Shown: positions 6,238 to 6,591 of the stretch, piece after piece
Layout of the letters: each line of letters opens with the position of its first letter
Numbering within the stretch: the stretch's first letter is position 1
Assembly: GCA_938041725.1 (NCBI GenBank)
Contig: CALISX010000223.1
Span: forward strand, 1-6,591
Origin: an uncultured Lachnoanaerobaculum sp.
GTDB lineage: Bacteria > Bacillota > Clostridia > Lachnospirales > Lachnospiraceae
Direction of reading: 5' to 3'
Length of the DNA: 6,591 bases
Position numbers and translations under genes: made by a program
Notes under the pieces: generated by a model
Database searches by the model: none
Seen by the model: only the letters and a program-made list of their open reading frames with translations
Told to the model about the DNA's origin: nothing

Positions 6238-6591
6238 ATGAAAAATGTTTTGATTTTAGGGGGACCGGGCAATATTTCAGAATCTACCATTCGTTATTTT
6301 TTAGACAAACAGGTGCCTGTAGGAGTATTGACCCATGCCACCACCGATCTTTTGGGACTGGAGGGAAAGATTTCCGTTTTCAGGGGGGACCGGAATGAAA
6401 GGGAAGATCTGCACCGGGTGTACCAGGCCTTTGATCCAGAGGTGATCATTGATTTTTGCTGCTTTGAACCCTTCCAGGCCCAGACAGCAGTGGAGGCGGT
6501 AAAGGAAATGCACTGTGCCAGATATATTTTTGTGAGTACCGTGGATGTGTACGGCTATCCTCTGGGGAATCTTCCCATGAGAGAATCCGAT
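6238..6591 (+). CDS. NAD-dependent epimerase/dehydratase-family protein (extended SDR), 3' end missing
   Basis: The first 118 residues of an extended short-chain dehydrogenase/reductase; the frame is open to the window's edge. The N-terminus MKNVLILGGPGNIS has the Gly-rich NAD(P)-binding turn, here GGPGNIS instead of the usual GGTGFIG. GDRNE (about 50-54) follows the third strand, VIIDFCCFEP lies near residue 70, and FVSTVDVYGYP (about 100-110) matches the VSSxxVYG block that precedes the active site. The YxxxK catalytic pair would be just beyond the window. The ATG at 6238 is preceded by AAGGAG (6227-6232), 5 bases away and 12 bases after the aldolase stop, so it is the fifth gene of the operon. 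Related proteins act as sugar epimerases, dehydratases or reductases; which one this is cannot be judged from the fragment. Confidence 0.8.
   Translation, partial: MKNVLILGGPGNISESTIRYFLDKQVPVGVLTHATTDLLGLEGKISVFRGDRNEREDLHRVYQAFDPEVIIDFCCFEPFQAQTAVEAVKEMHCARYIFVSTVDVYGYPLGNLPMRESD

Overview
The window looks like a chromosomal fragment from a low-to-moderate GC Firmicute, most likely a clostridial gut-type bacterium (Lachnospiraceae-like). The grounds are near-perfect AGGAGG ribosome binding sites before almost every gene, A/T-rich intergenic DNA, a YesN-type (receiver plus AraC helix-turn-helix) response regulator next to a sugar operon, and the protein families themselves. The genus is not resolvable from sequence reading alone. 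All genes lie on the + strand.

Layout: 1-562 is the 3' end of an AraC-type response regulator gene. It is followed by a perfect 15-bp inverted repeat (577-616) that probably ends its transcript. An AT-rich intergenic stretch (617-849) carries a near-identical 16-bp direct repeat (740-755 and 765-780) and no gene. From 850 to the window's right edge runs a tightly packed operon of five genes: an L-fucose/L-arabinose isomerase-fold protein (850-2271), a cytoplasmic DUF5060/DUF4038 (apiosidase-like) glycoside hydrolase (2264-3826), an FGGY-family sugar kinase (3836-5380), a GatY/KbaY-like class II aldolase (5377-6225), and the 5' end of an NAD(P)-dependent epimerase/dehydratase-type short-chain dehydrogenase (6238-6591, cut off). 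The junctions are an 8-bp overlap, a 9-nt gap, a 4-bp ATGA overlap and a 12-nt gap, so co-transcription and partial translational coupling are likely.

How the genes may work together (inference): the hydrolase releases a monosaccharide from an imported glycoside or oligosaccharide inside the cell. The isomerase turns the aldose into a ketose, the kinase phosphorylates it, and the aldolase cleaves the ketose phosphate to dihydroxyacetone phosphate plus an aldehyde. The dehydrogenase may process the sugar or the aldehyde. The plan is that of the L-fucose route (isomerase, kinase, aldolase), but with a different aldolase family and a dedicated glycosidase. The sugar is not identifiable from the sequence.

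The most notable details are in the aldolase. The residue at the position of the catalytic Asp of the GatY/KbaY family is Glu, and the conserved active-site Asn near the C-terminus is His, while all zinc ligands are kept. There is also a clear rise in GC and a switch in codon preference starting inside the 3' part of the kinase gene (near 5135), which suggests a mosaic operon.
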